NCBI RefSeq assembly: GCF_004216905.1
Contig: NZ_SGXJ01000007.1
Location: forward strand, 124,001 to 188,000
Length of the DNA: 64,000 nucleotides
Origin: Kribbella sp. VKM Ac-2569
GTDB lineage: Bacteria > Actinomycetota > Actinomycetes > Propionibacteriales > Kribbellaceae
Direction of reading: 5' to 3'
The notes below the pieces were generated by a model. It saw only the letters and a list, made by a program, of their open reading frames with translations, did no database searches and was not told where the DNA came from. Position 1 is the stretch's first letter, and each line of letters begins with the position of its first letter. Positions 14,687-22,898 of this stretch are shown here, one piece after another. Both the position numbers and the translations under genes were made by a program.

Positions 14687-17600
14687 TCACCGGGTCAGCA
14701 ACCGCCGTACCTCCTGCGCCTCGGGCGACCCGTAGGCCTCGAACATCCGCAGCGCTTCCCGCAACCGCGCGTGACCCGAGCGAGCCTCGAGCACTTGGTG
14801 AGCCTCGCCCAGCAGCCGATGCGCCCGAGCCTGCCCCAGGAAGTGACCGGTCCGCTGATGGATCGCGAGGGCTTCCTCGCCATGGCCGATCGCAGCCGGC
14901 GACCGGCCGTTCGCGAGCTCGACCCGGCCGAGCGTGACGACCGCGCCGGCGAGTTGGACCGGGTCCCGGTCTGCGGTCCGAGCGACCGCGACAGCGTCGA
15001 CCGCGTGGGATCGTGCCCTGGCGAGATTGCCCGCCGCGAGATCTGTCTCGGCCAGCCCCCGCAGTGCCGGAGCGTGCCAGGTGGCGGTGTCCCGGGCTTG
15101 AGGGCGCGCGACAGCCCACTGGGTGGCTGACTCGAACCTGGTGCGGGCGGCGTCGAGCTCACCGTGCGCGAGGTGACACAGACCCAGTTGGTAGTTGGCG
15201 TCGCTGTAAGCCTGCGGATGGTCCAGCTGTCCCGCCGATCTCTCCGCCGCCGTCGCTTGCTCGAACGATTCCGCGTGGCGTCCGGCGTCGCGGTACCAGA
15301 TGGCGCGGTAGAGGCGCAGCAGGTGTCTTTTGATCCGGTTGTCGAACCTCGTGAGCGCGTCCTCGGCCTGCGCGATCAACTCGTCGATGCCGTCCAGGCG
15401 GCCCAGCATCGCGCGTGCCCGAACCAGCTCGGGCAACGCCAGCGCGGCGACGCGGTCGCGGTTCGCGCCGGGGAGCTGGAGCACGTCTTCGGAGCTCTGT
15501 GCGTACTTGTCGAGTTCGCCCCGCTGATAGGCGATCACGCCGAGATTGAGCAGGGCGCGAGTCTGGGCTGCGCTGTCGCGGTCCTCGCGGTGGATCTGGA
15601 GCGAGCGGAGGAAATTGCGCTCGGCAACCTCCAGTTCGCCGGAGGCCATGGAGACGACTGCGGCAACGTTGAGGCAGTACCCGAGCAGCGGATGGTCGCC
15701 GACCTGCTCGGCCAGTTGCAGCGCCTCCGTGAGGACGTCGGGGTCCAGCGGAAGCTCGACTCGATGCTGCGTCGCCGCGCTCTCGGCCAGCATGTTTGCC
15801 AGCGCGCGTCGGTCGCCGGCCGCCCTGGCCGCGGCGATACCGGTGGCCGCCATCGCCTGAGCAGAGGTCTGGTATCCCTCTTCGGCCATCGGGAGCATCA
15901 GGCCGATCGCGAGCTGCCAGGTCCAGTGGGCGTGCTCCCGGTGGCCTGCGGCGGCCTCGACCGCGGCAGCAAGGTTGGCGAACTCGGCGCGTGTCCACGT
16001 CATGGCGTCCGAGAGGCCGGCGAACGTGATCTCGGCCGTTCCTGGCGGCAGGTCGGGCGGCGGCGGATGGTGGCGGATCGAGGCCCGCAGATTCACCACG
16101 GCCAGCTTCCCGCGGTAGTACCAGGCGAAGAGGCGTTCCACGGCGTCGGCGCGGGCCTGAGCGGTGTCTTCGGTCTCGGTACGGCGGCGGGCGTCGTCGC
16201 GGAGCAGGTCGTGGAAGCGGTAGCGACCGGGGGCGTGTTGTTCGAGGAGATGGGCGCTGGTCAGTTCGCGGATGGACTTGCGGGCCGCGGACGGCGTCGT
16301 ACCGCTCAGGGCCGCGACCGCGTCGACGGTGAAGTCGAGGCCGGGCACGAGACCGAGGCGCCGGCACAGTTGGCGGGTGGCCGGAGCCAGACGCGCGTAC
16401 GACAGGTCGAACGCGGCGGTGACGGCGGAGTGTTCGTCGTCGTCGAGTGCGAGGGTGACCGGGCCGTGTTCGGTGAGTTCGGCGAGGTAGTCGGAGAGCG
16501 GGCGTTGCGGCTCGTCGGCGAGCTGTGCGGCCGCGATCCGGAGAGCCAGCGGGAGGCCGGCGCAGGCTTCGATCAGGGCGGCAGCGGATTCCGGTTCGCG
16601 GTCGAAACGGTCCGGGCCGGCGAGGCGAAGCAGGAGAGCGTGCGCGGCGTCGGGCGGGAGTTCACCCACGTGGACACGTTGCGCGCCCTCGCGGGCGATC
16701 AAGCCGGAGAGGTTGTTCCGGCTGGTGACCAGGGTCAGACAGCCGTCCGTTGCTGCTTGCAACGGACGGACCTGCTCCGCGCTCGCCGCGTTGTCGAGCA
16801 GCACGAGCAGTTTGCGACCGCTGAGCACGGAGCGGTACTCGGCGGTCGCGTCTGCCACGGATTCCCAGCCTCGCGCCGGATCCGCGCCGAGACCGCGGAG
16901 CAGTTGGGCCAGCGCGACCATCGGGTCGAGGGCCGGGCCGGACGCGTGGCCACCGAGATCGATGTAGAGCTGGCCGTCGCCGTAGCGGTCCACGACCTGG
17001 TGGGCGTAGCGCAAGGCCAGGCCGGTCTTCCCGATCCCGGCCATGCCGGTCAGTACGATCAGGTTGCCGTCACCATCTGTAGCGGCGAGCCGCTCGAGCT
17101 GCTCGAGTTCCGGATCCCGCCCGACGAACGTCCCAGGCACCGGCGGCAACTGCCCCGGCCGCGTGGCAGCTGCCGCGGGCTTGGTGACCGAGGTCCTGGC
17201 TCGTGCTGCCGGCTGGTGATCGAGGGTCGGGTCCTCGGCGCGGATCGCTTCGCCGAGCTGACGGAGTTCGCGGCCGGGCTCGGTGCGTAGCTCCTTCGCG
17301 AGTCGTTGCCGCGCCGCCCGATACGCGACCTCGGCCCTGGTTCGACGGCCGGACCTGTACAGCGCGAGCATGTGCTGACCGACGATCCGCTCCCGCAACG
17401 GGTACTCCGCGACGAGCTCGGTCAGCTCCGGGACGATCTCGCGAGCGCGCCCGCGAGCCAGCTCGGCATCGAAGAGTTCTTCGTGGGCGATCAGCCGGAC
17501 CTCGGCCAGCCGCTTCGCCTCCGGCCCGACCACCTCGGCCTCGTCGACATCGGCGTACGGCGTGTCCCGCCAGAGCGCCAGCGCCGCCCGGAACCGATCG

Positions 17601-17959
17601 GCAGCCTCCTCGAGATCGCCGGCAGCCACAGCAGCACGACCCTCGGCGTGCCTCCGGTCGAAGATCAATGCGTCAAGTTCGTCCTCGCCGACCTTGAGCA
17701 GATAACCGTTCGGCACGCTGGCCAGCCGGTCCGGTCTGTCCAGCACCTGGCGCAGCCGGTGGACGTGCACCTGAATGCTGTTCGCCGGCCGGCGCGGGAC
17801 GTCGGCGCCCCAGAGCCCCTCGCTCAGCACATCGGTCGGCACGGCACGCCCGGCCCGCACCAGGAGCACCGCGAGCAATCGGCGGCGGAGCTCCGAAATC
17901 GGCCCGACGACCTCGCCGTTCCGCATCACACGTACCGGTCCCAGCACCTCGAAGTGCAT
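14687..17959 (-). CDS. AfsR/SARP-family regulator with NB-ARC and TPR domains
   Basis: A 1090-residue regulator. Residues 1-95 are the OmpR-like winged helix (MHFEVLGPVRVMRNGE to VPNGYLLKV), 100-245 the bacterial transcriptional activation domain, about 275-540 an NB-ARC/STAND ATPase with Walker A GMAGIGKT (about 305-312) and LVLLDNAASAEQV as Walker B region, and 600-1090 helical TPR-like repeats. Such proteins activate secondary metabolism or development genes after nucleotide binding. The ATG is preceded by GGGGAGG; a GTG two codons earlier is possible. No biosynthetic cluster lies beside it, so its targets are unknown. Confidence 0.92.
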   Translation of the reverse strand: MHFEVLGPVRVMRNGEVVGPISELRRRLLAVLLVRAGRAVPTDVLSEGLWGADVPRRPANSIQVHVHRLRQVLDRPDRLASVPNGYLLKVGEDELDALIFDRRHAEGRAAVAAGDLEEAADRFRAALALWRDTPYADVDEAEVVGPEAKRLAEVRLIAHEELFDAELARGRAREIVPELTELVAEYPLRERIVGQHMLALYRSGRRTRAEVAYRAARQRLAKELRTEPGRELRQLGEAIRAEDPTLDHQPAARARTSVTKPAAAATRPGQLPPVPGTFVGRDPELEQLERLAATDGDGNLIVLTGMAGIGKTGLALRYAHQVVDRYGDGQLYIDLGGHASGPALDPMVALAQLLRGLGADPARGWESVADATAEYRSVLSGRKLLVLLDNAASAEQVRPLQAATDGCLTLVTSRNNLSGLIAREGAQRVHVGELPPDAAHALLLRLAGPDRFDREPESAAALIEACAGLPLALRIAAAQLADEPQRPLSDYLAELTEHGPVTLALDDDEHSAVTAAFDLSYARLAPATRQLCRRLGLVPGLDFTVDAVAALSGTTPSAARKSIRELTSAHLLEQHAPGRYRFHDLLRDDARRRTETEDTAQARADAVERLFAWYYRGKLAVVNLRASIRHHPPPPDLPPGTAEITFAGLSDAMTWTRAEFANLAAAVEAAAGHREHAHWTWQLAIGLMLPMAEEGYQTSAQAMAATGIAAARAAGDRRALANMLAESAATQHRVELPLDPDVLTEALQLAEQVGDHPLLGYCLNVAAVVSMASGELEVAERNFLRSLQIHREDRDSAAQTRALLNLGVIAYQRGELDKYAQSSEDVLQLPGANRDRVAALALPELVRARAMLGRLDGIDELIAQAEDALTRFDNRIKRHLLRLYRAIWYRDAGRHAESFEQATAAERSAGQLDHPQAYSDANYQLGLCHLAHGELDAARTRFESATQWAVARPQARDTATWHAPALRGLAETDLAAGNLARARSHAVDAVAVARTADRDPVQLAGAVVTLGRVELANGRSPAAIGHGEEALAIHQRTGHFLGQARAHRLLGEAHQVLEARSGHARLREALRMFEAYGSPEAQEVRRLLTR

Positions 17960-18004
17960 GCCCACCTCCCCGACGAGCCCCTATCATCGGGCATCACCGG
18001 ACCA

Positions 18005-18919
18005 TCACGCCGCTGCTGCGTCCGCCCTGTGGATGCGCTCGGGTGCTGATTCGCGGTGGGTGCGTTCGATGGATTGGCCCCAGGTTGTGCCGACCAGCAT
18101 GAGGATCGCGCCGACGACGGCCGGGATAGTGAGGTGTTCGTTGCCGAGGCTGATGCCGATGGCAACAGCCCAGATCGGTTCGGTGCCGAGTAGCAGGCTA
18201 GCTCGGCTGGCGGACGTGCGCTGGACCGCCCAGGTCTGGGCGAGGAAGGCGAACACGCTGCAGAACAAGGCGAGATAGACCATCTGCAGCCAGGTGCCGA
18301 CACCGGCGTGCGTCGGCAGATGCGGTACGGCGGGCACCACGAACAACGCCGTACCGACGAGAGTCTGGACGGTCGTCAACTGCAACGGGCGCACGCCGAC
18401 GGAGAGCCGTCCGACGAGCGTGACGTGGCCCGCGCGGACGGCGGCGGCGGCGAGCATGAGCAGGTCACCGGTGCCGGGGGAGTGCAGGCCGTCGGCGGAC
18501 ATCAGCAGTCCGACGGCGACCATGCAGATCCCGGCCGCGAGATAGAACCGCGGCGGCAGGCCGCGACCGTCGAGCAGCGGCGTGAGGACCAGCGTGAGGC
18601 TGATGATCAGTCCGGCGTTCGCGGCGCTGGTGTGCGTCACGCCGTACGTCTCCAGCACGAGGACCGACGCCTGCGTGAGCCCGAGGATCAGACCGGCCCT
18701 CAACTCCTTCCGGGTGATGCCGCGAACCAACGGGACGAGGGCGAGAGCCGAGATGCCGTAGCGGAGGAACAGCACGGTCAGCACCGGTGCGCTGCTGGTC
18801 GCGGTCTTGGCGGCGAGATAGCTCGAACCCCAGACGACGGCGACCAGGAGCAGGACGAGATCGGTACGGCGGGATCCGGGCACGGGTTCAACGGTGAGGG
18901 CTTGTGACGTTGAAGCCAA
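18005..18919 (-). CDS. EamA/DMT family transporter
   Basis: A 304-residue drug/metabolite transporter with ten predicted membrane helices in two EamA repeats (first LVLLLVAVVWGSSYLAAKTA, second after GDLLMLAAAAVRAG). Such proteins export amino acids or other small metabolites. The TTG start gives a 20-residue cytoplasmic lead; a later GTG inside it (VEPVPGS) is possible. It is divergent from a LysR gene 45 bases away, the usual arrangement in which the regulator controls the exporter. Confidence 0.85.
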   Translation of the reverse strand: MASTSQALTVEPVPGSRRTDLVLLLVAVVWGSSYLAAKTATSSAPVLTVLFLRYGISALALVPLVRGITRKELRAGLILGLTQASVLVLETYGVTHTSAANAGLIISLTLVLTPLLDGRGLPPRFYLAAGICMVAVGLLMSADGLHSPGTGDLLMLAAAAVRAGHVTLVGRLSVGVRPLQLTTVQTLVGTALFVVPAVPHLPTHAGVGTWLQMVYLALFCSVFAFLAQTWAVQRTSASRASLLLGTEPIWAVAIGISLGNEHLTIPAVVGAILMLVGTTWGQSIERTHRESAPERIHRADAAAA

Positions 18920-18929
18920 GTACGAATGT

Positions 18930-18946
18930 CTTCAGTAACGCTGTAG
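18930..18946. promoter_or_regulatory. Candidate LysR operator
   Basis: CTTCAG (18930-18935), five bases, CTGTAG (18941-18946): an inverted repeat with one mismatch in the 45-base gap between the divergent EamA and LysR genes. Position suggests the LysR binding site; short length keeps confidence modest. Confidence 0.4.
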
Positions 18947-18952
18947 GACAGC

Positions 18953-18958
18953 TAAAGT
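18953..18958 (+). promoter_or_regulatory. Candidate -10 element of the LysR gene, leaderless
   Basis: TAAAGT followed by six bases and the ATG at 18965. It lies just beside the inverted repeat at 18930-18946, so the bound regulator could overlap its own promoter. Confidence 0.5.
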
Positions 18959-18964
18959 ATCTGG

Positions 18965-19861
18965 ATGGACGAACGGCAACTGCGGGTCCTCCGGGAAGTC
19001 GGCGAGCTGGGCAGCGTGACCGCAGCTGCCGACGCGTTGCTGGTGACCCCGTCGGCGATCTCGCAGCAGTTGCGGCTCTTGCAGCGATCGATTCCGGTGC
19101 CGTTGACCGAGCGCGACGGCCGGAGGGTAGTGCTCACCGCGGCCGGGCGCGCGTTGGCTGGGGCTGCTGCGGACGTGGAGTCAGCGCTCGCGCGGGCCCG
19201 GCAGGTGGTCGATGAGTTTGCCGAGCAGCCGGATGCGGTCGTGTCGGTCGCCGCGTTCCATAGCGCGGCCGCGGCGTTCTTCCCGTCGCTGTTGCGGGCG
19301 GGGAACGGGCCGCGGGTCAGTCTGCATGACGAGGATGTGCCGCAGGACGAGTTCCCACCGTTGACCCGGGAGTACGACGTGGTGCTGGCGCATCGGCTGG
19401 ATCATGCTGCCGCCTGGCCGCGGACCGTTGCGGTCACGCCGTTGCTGCATGAGCCGTTGGACGTCGCCGTACCTGTTGATCATCCGTTGGCGTCGAAGCG
19501 CTCGCTGTCGCCGCGGGACGTGGCGGGCGAGCCGTGGATCACAGTCCACGACGGCTTCCCGCTGATGGCGACGATCGAGGCGATCGGCGCGGCGGCCAAC
19601 CATCGGCTTGAACTGGTCCACCGCGTGAACGAGTTCACCGTGGTCGCCGAGCTGGTTGCCGCCGGCGGCGGGTTGGCGCTGATTCCGCGATGGACGGCCC
19701 GTTCGCATCCGGGCGTCGCGCTTCTTCCGATGCGGGGCGTGCACGCGCGGCGGCACATCGACGCGCTTCATCGGCCGGAGCGGACTGCTCGGCGCGCGGT
19801 GCGCACGACACTCGCCAACCTTCAGGCCGCGGCGGCGACGGTCCGGAAGCCGAGCGCTTGA
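18965..19861 (+). CDS. LysR family transcriptional regulator
   Basis: A 298-residue LysR regulator. The N-terminal winged helix reads LRVLREVGELGSVTAAADAL and VTPSAISQQLRLLQ; the periplasmic-binding-protein-like effector domain follows from about residue 90 (VSVAAFHSAAAAFFPSLL). The start ATG is supported by the leaderless -10 hexamer. Divergent from an EamA exporter, so it probably senses that transporter's substrate. It is of the short-effector actinobacterial type; the ligand is unknown. Confidence 0.92.
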   Translation: MDERQLRVLREVGELGSVTAAADALLVTPSAISQQLRLLQRSIPVPLTERDGRRVVLTAAGRALAGAAADVESALARARQVVDEFAEQPDAVVSVAAFHSAAAAFFPSLLRAGNGPRVSLHDEDVPQDEFPPLTREYDVVLAHRLDHAAAWPRTVAVTPLLHEPLDVAVPVDHPLASKRSLSPRDVAGEPWITVHDGFPLMATIEAIGAAANHRLELVHRVNEFTVVAELVAAGGGLALIPRWTARSHPGVALLPMRGVHARRHIDALHRPERTARRAVRTTLANLQAAAATVRKPSA

Positions 19862-19924
19862 TAGCCTCGCGTGAGTTCGCTGTCACCCCGCCCGGGGCAG
19901 TGGTTCGGGTCCGGAGAGGGAGAC

Positions 19925-20533
19925 ATGACAGGAACTGTGCGTGGCGTCCTTGCCGCGGTCGGCGTGCTGGGAGTCATCGGCGTGATCGCCGGGCCGGTGG
20001 CGGCAGCCCAGAACCCAGCCCAGAACACGGCGGCGAAGCGGCCGCCGGGCGTACCGCGGGGTGAAGTCGCGATCCCGGTGGCAGGGGAGTCCGACGTGGC
20101 GACGAGCAACGGGCCGCTGCTCGCGCTGGCGCCGCACGGGCCGTTCGAGCGTGGACGGGCGGTAGTCGTGATGGTGTCGCAGGGTGCACGAACCACCGTT
20201 CGCCTGAAAGTGACCGGAGTCGGGCGTACGGCGGCCGGCCGCACGTTCGGCGCCCACCTGCACACCGGCGAGTGCGTGGCAGGCGACGGCGCCGCCGCCG
20301 GACCGCACTACAACGCCGACGTGATCAACGGCCGCAAGCCGGTACGCGTCGACCGCGAGCGCGAGATCTGGCTCGACTTCACCGTCAGCCCGAGCGGCGC
20401 AGCGAAGGCGTCGACCGCCGTACCCTTCGCGCCGAAACCAGGCGACCGCTCCATCGTCATTCACGACCACGCGACCGACCACCACGGCACCGCCGGCGCC
20501 CGCCTCGCATGCCTCCCGCTGACCTGGACCTAG
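19925..20533 (+). CDS. Secreted Cu/Zn superoxide dismutase-like protein
   Basis: A 202-residue exported protein with a signal peptide (core VRGVLAAVGVLGVIGVIAG, cut near VAAAQ) and a SodC-type beta-barrel domain. Copper-ligand candidates are seen in GAHLHTGEC, GPHYNAD and SIVIHDHATDHHG. The stretch after GPHYN, where classic enzymes carry the remaining zinc ligands His and Asp, is replaced by VINGRKPVRVDREREIWLDF, so the zinc site looks incomplete and dismutase activity is uncertain. GGGAGAC-type ribosome site precedes the ATG. Its stop codon abuts the SDR remnant on the other strand. Confidence 0.8.
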   Translation: MTGTVRGVLAAVGVLGVIGVIAGPVAAAQNPAQNTAAKRPPGVPRGEVAIPVAGESDVATSNGPLLALAPHGPFERGRAVVVMVSQGARTTVRLKVTGVGRTAAGRTFGAHLHTGECVAGDGAAAGPHYNADVINGRKPVRVDREREIWLDFTVSPSGAAKASTAVPFAPKPGDRSIVIHDHATDHHGTAGARLACLPLTWT

Positions 20534-20613
20534 GCCGAGCCGCCGTCGCTCTTCAGGAGTTGGGCGTTGATCCACCGACCTCGGGGCGAGCAGAGGAAGG
20601 CGACGAGGGTGGG
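20530..20613 (-). pseudogene. 3' remnant of a short-chain dehydrogenase/reductase gene
   Basis: Reading leftward, 27 codons before a TAG encode PTLVAFLCSPRGRWINAQLL and then KSDGGSA. This is the C-terminal end of SDR enzymes (pattern VAFL-S...-WI-GQ-L--DGG). It has no start and is not continuous with SDR sequence upstream; the DUF222 nuclease gene ends two bases away. The remnant suggests that an SDR gene was cut when the nuclease gene arrived or when flanking DNA was lost. Confidence 0.55.
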
Positions 20614-20614
20614 G

Positions 20615-21850
20615 TCAGGCCGGGTGGGCCAGGGCGGGGGGTGGGTCGGGGTCGGACCAGGTGGGGCGGTTGATGGTGGGGTGGCCGTTGTTCGGGTGGA
20701 CCGTGAGGTGGCCTCGGTGGACGTTGATGTGGTCGCGTTTGCAGAGGAGGGCGAGGTTCTCGAGGGAGGTGGGGCCGCCGTCGGCCCAGTGGGTGATGTG
20801 GTGGGCCTCGGACATGGCCGGCGGTGCGCCGCAGGCGATGCAGCCTTTGTCGCGGGCGTTGAGGGCTTGGCGGATGGCGCGGGTGACGAAGCGGTGTTCG
20901 GCGCCGACGTCGAGTGGTTCGGAGTTGGAGCCGAGGACCAAGGGGATGATGCCGGCGTCGCACGCGAGTCGTCGTACGGCCGCGGCAGAGAGCGTGTCGC
21001 CGTGGACCAGGTCACCGCGGCCGCGGGTGTCGGTGGCGCCCTTGAGGTCTTCCAAGTCGATGGTGACGGTGATGTGCGGCTTGATCTCGCCGTGGCCGGG
21101 CACGGCGGATCCGGCGCCGGCAGCGGTCGTGAGGATCGCTGTGAGGGCGTCGGCCTGTCGCTTGCTGCGCGGACGCGGGTCGCGCTCGCCGTCGGGAGTC
21201 TTGTGCGGTTTGGCGCCGGCGAAGATCAGGGTCTGGAAGAGTTCGGCGTTCTCGTCGGCGAGGTAGCCGCCGAAGCTGACGCCGCGATCGGCCGACTTGA
21301 TCCACAGGGCCTCGCGGGAGGACGCTTCGTCCTCGTCGCGACGGGGTTCGGGGCCGTCGGTGTCGAGCCGTTCGCGCATCTCCTTGCCGAGAGTGCGCAG
21401 GTCTGCCGGCGGGAGCAGGCCGGCTGCCTCGACCATGGCCTCCTCGGCGACGCGCAGGTCCGCGACCGGGACGCCGGCCGACGTCGGCACCTTCTCGAGT
21501 GCGGACACGATCGCGTTGGCCTGTCCAAGGTTCACCGTCGGCCGGGCGCTCTCGGAGTCGGCCGGGCGACCGGTGCCGAGGGCTGCGGTCACGGCCGGGT
21601 ACTTGTGCAAGGCGCGAGCCAGGCGGAGGTCTCGGCGTACGTCGGCGGGATCCAGGCGGTAGCGGACCGAGAGCAGTTGCACGGTGTCGAGGGCGCCGAT
21701 CTCCTGGGCATAGCCGTCGGCATCGAGGCCGGCTGACAGGTGCAGGCAGCGCACCTGGAGACGGGCGATCTCGGCGTACGCCGCGTCGAGAGCCGTCAGC
21801 TTCTCGCCGCCGCTCATCGACCAGACCGGCCGCTCATCCAGGATCGCCAT
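20615..21850 (-). CDS. HNH endonuclease, DUF222 family (13E12-repeat type)
   Basis: A 411-residue protein with an N-terminal DUF222 region (about 1-300, helices such as VQLLSVRYRLDPADVRRDL) and a C-terminal HNH nuclease: GCIACGAPPAMSEAHHITHWADGG and LENLALLCKRDHINVHRG give the Cys pair, the His pair and the final His. These proteins occur in many copies in actinobacteria and are related to the mycobacterial REP13E12 repeats, which behave as mobile or phage-integration elements. The ATG at 21850 is chosen; the in-frame stretch further upstream is not conserved in kind. The gene end abuts a broken SDR gene, consistent with mobility. Confidence 0.88.
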   Translation of the reverse strand: MAILDERPVWSMSGGEKLTALDAAYAEIARLQVRCLHLSAGLDADGYAQEIGALDTVQLLSVRYRLDPADVRRDLRLARALHKYPAVTAALGTGRPADSESARPTVNLGQANAIVSALEKVPTSAGVPVADLRVAEEAMVEAAGLLPPADLRTLGKEMRERLDTDGPEPRRDEDEASSREALWIKSADRGVSFGGYLADENAELFQTLIFAGAKPHKTPDGERDPRPRSKRQADALTAILTTAAGAGSAVPGHGEIKPHITVTIDLEDLKGATDTRGRGDLVHGDTLSAAAVRRLACDAGIIPLVLGSNSEPLDVGAEHRFVTRAIRQALNARDKGCIACGAPPAMSEAHHITHWADGGPTSLENLALLCKRDHINVHRGHLTVHPNNGHPTINRPTWSDPDPPPALAHPA

Positions 21851-21973
21851 ACCCAAGACCCTAGACACACCCACGGACAGTTTCGACCCCGCGCATCCCT
21901 TATTTGCAAGGGTTCCCGCTATTGGCAACTTCCTGTCAACTTGTCCACCGAGCCGGCCTGGTTCGGCGTCCTC

Positions 21974-22162
21974 CTAGCTGGTGTGGACGATGTGTGCGTC
22001 CGGACCTGGGAAGAACAGTGACTCGGTGTCAGTGTCGGTCCAGTGCACGAGGTACGGCGGTTCGCCGTTCGGATCGTGTACCTCGACGATCTGTCCTTCG
22101 CGCCGGTGTGCCGACAGGTGGCTGCTCTCCACTACGACCTGGTCCCCTGCTGCAGCTTTCAC
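21974..22162 (-). CDS. DUF1918 domain protein
   Basis: A 62-residue protein of the actinobacterial DUF1918 family: AAAGDQVVVESSHLSAHRREG followed by IVEVHDPNGEPPYLVHWTD and a final SLFFPGPDA motif, which match the family's beta-barrel core. The GTG start has GGAGG eight bases upstream; the adjacent GTG codon one triplet earlier is equally possible. It stands alone. The family is of unknown function. Confidence 0.85.
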   Translation of the reverse strand: MKAAAGDQVVVESSHLSAHRREGQIVEVHDPNGEPPYLVHWTDTDTESLFFPGPDAHIVHTS

Positions 22163-22198
22163 CACACTCACCTCCTGCACCCCAGCTTGGTCCACTCC

Positions 22199-22852
22199 TC
22201 AGTGGATGTCGATGGCGAGTCGAGCGGCGAGCCCCGCGAAGATCGCCGCCGTGACGCGCTCGAGCCGCCGCCGGATCCTGCTCCCGGTGCGGAAGAACTT
22301 CTCGGTGAGGGTCCCGGCCAGCAGCGCCGCGCTCGCGTCGACGGGGAAGCCGACCATGATGAACACGGCCCCGAGCACCAGGAACTGCACCGTCGCCGGC
22401 CAGCTACCGCTCCCCGTCGTGATGAACTGCGGAACGAACGCCAGGTAGAACAGGATCACCTTTGGATTCGCCAGATTGGTGAGGGTCGCCATCAGGTACG
22501 TCCGGCGCAGCGTCCGCCGGGGTAACTGCGGCGCGTCCTCGGGCGCCCCGAAGTCCTGCCGGCTCGCACGCCAGGTCAGATAGGCCAGATAGAGCAGGAA
22601 CGCCGCTCCCGCGATCCGTACACCGTTCAGAACCTGCGGCGCCGCCTGGATCAACGCGCCCAGCCCGAGTGCTGCCGCGCCGCTGTGCACCGCCAGGCCC
22701 GTCGACATCCCGGCCGCGGCGACGACCCCGGTACGTCGCCCGCCCGCCGCCGCGTTCGCGACGATGAACAGCATGTCCGGTCCTGGTACGACGCTGACCA
22801 GGAAGACCGCTACCAGGAACCCGAGCACCACCGACACGTCCATGCATTCCAT
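22199..22852 (-). CDS. LysE/RhtB family amino-acid exporter
   Basis: A 217-residue membrane protein with six hydrophobic segments. The family signature VVPGPDMLFIVANAAAGGRR lies near the N-terminus and the mid-protein motif TLTNLANPKVILFYLAFVPQF is present. LysE/RhtB proteins export amino acids such as threonine or homoserine lactones. Two in-frame starts (22852 and 22843) are close together and cannot be separated with confidence. No regulator gene sits beside it. Confidence 0.88.
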   Translation of the reverse strand: MECMDVSVVLGFLVAVFLVSVVPGPDMLFIVANAAAGGRRTGVVAAAGMSTGLAVHSGAAALGLGALIQAAPQVLNGVRIAGAAFLLYLAYLTWRASRQDFGAPEDAPQLPRRTLRRTYLMATLTNLANPKVILFYLAFVPQFITTGSGSWPATVQFLVLGAVFIMVGFPVDASAALLAGTLTEKFFRTGSRIRRRLERVTAAIFAGLAARLAIDIH

Positions 22853-22898
22853 CCTGACCCACGGGTGCCACCGGGTCGCCCGGGTTTTCGGTCTGTGG

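Noticed and set aside
15164..17290. A 708-codon plus-strand frame opposite the AfsR-like gene
   Set aside because: Antisense shadow of a clear SARP/NB-ARC protein; no recognisable domains.
20530..21015. A 161-codon minus-strand frame as an intact gene
   Set aside because: Only its last 27 codons look like protein (SDR end); the rest is Pro/Thr-rich shadow of the HNH gene in another frame.
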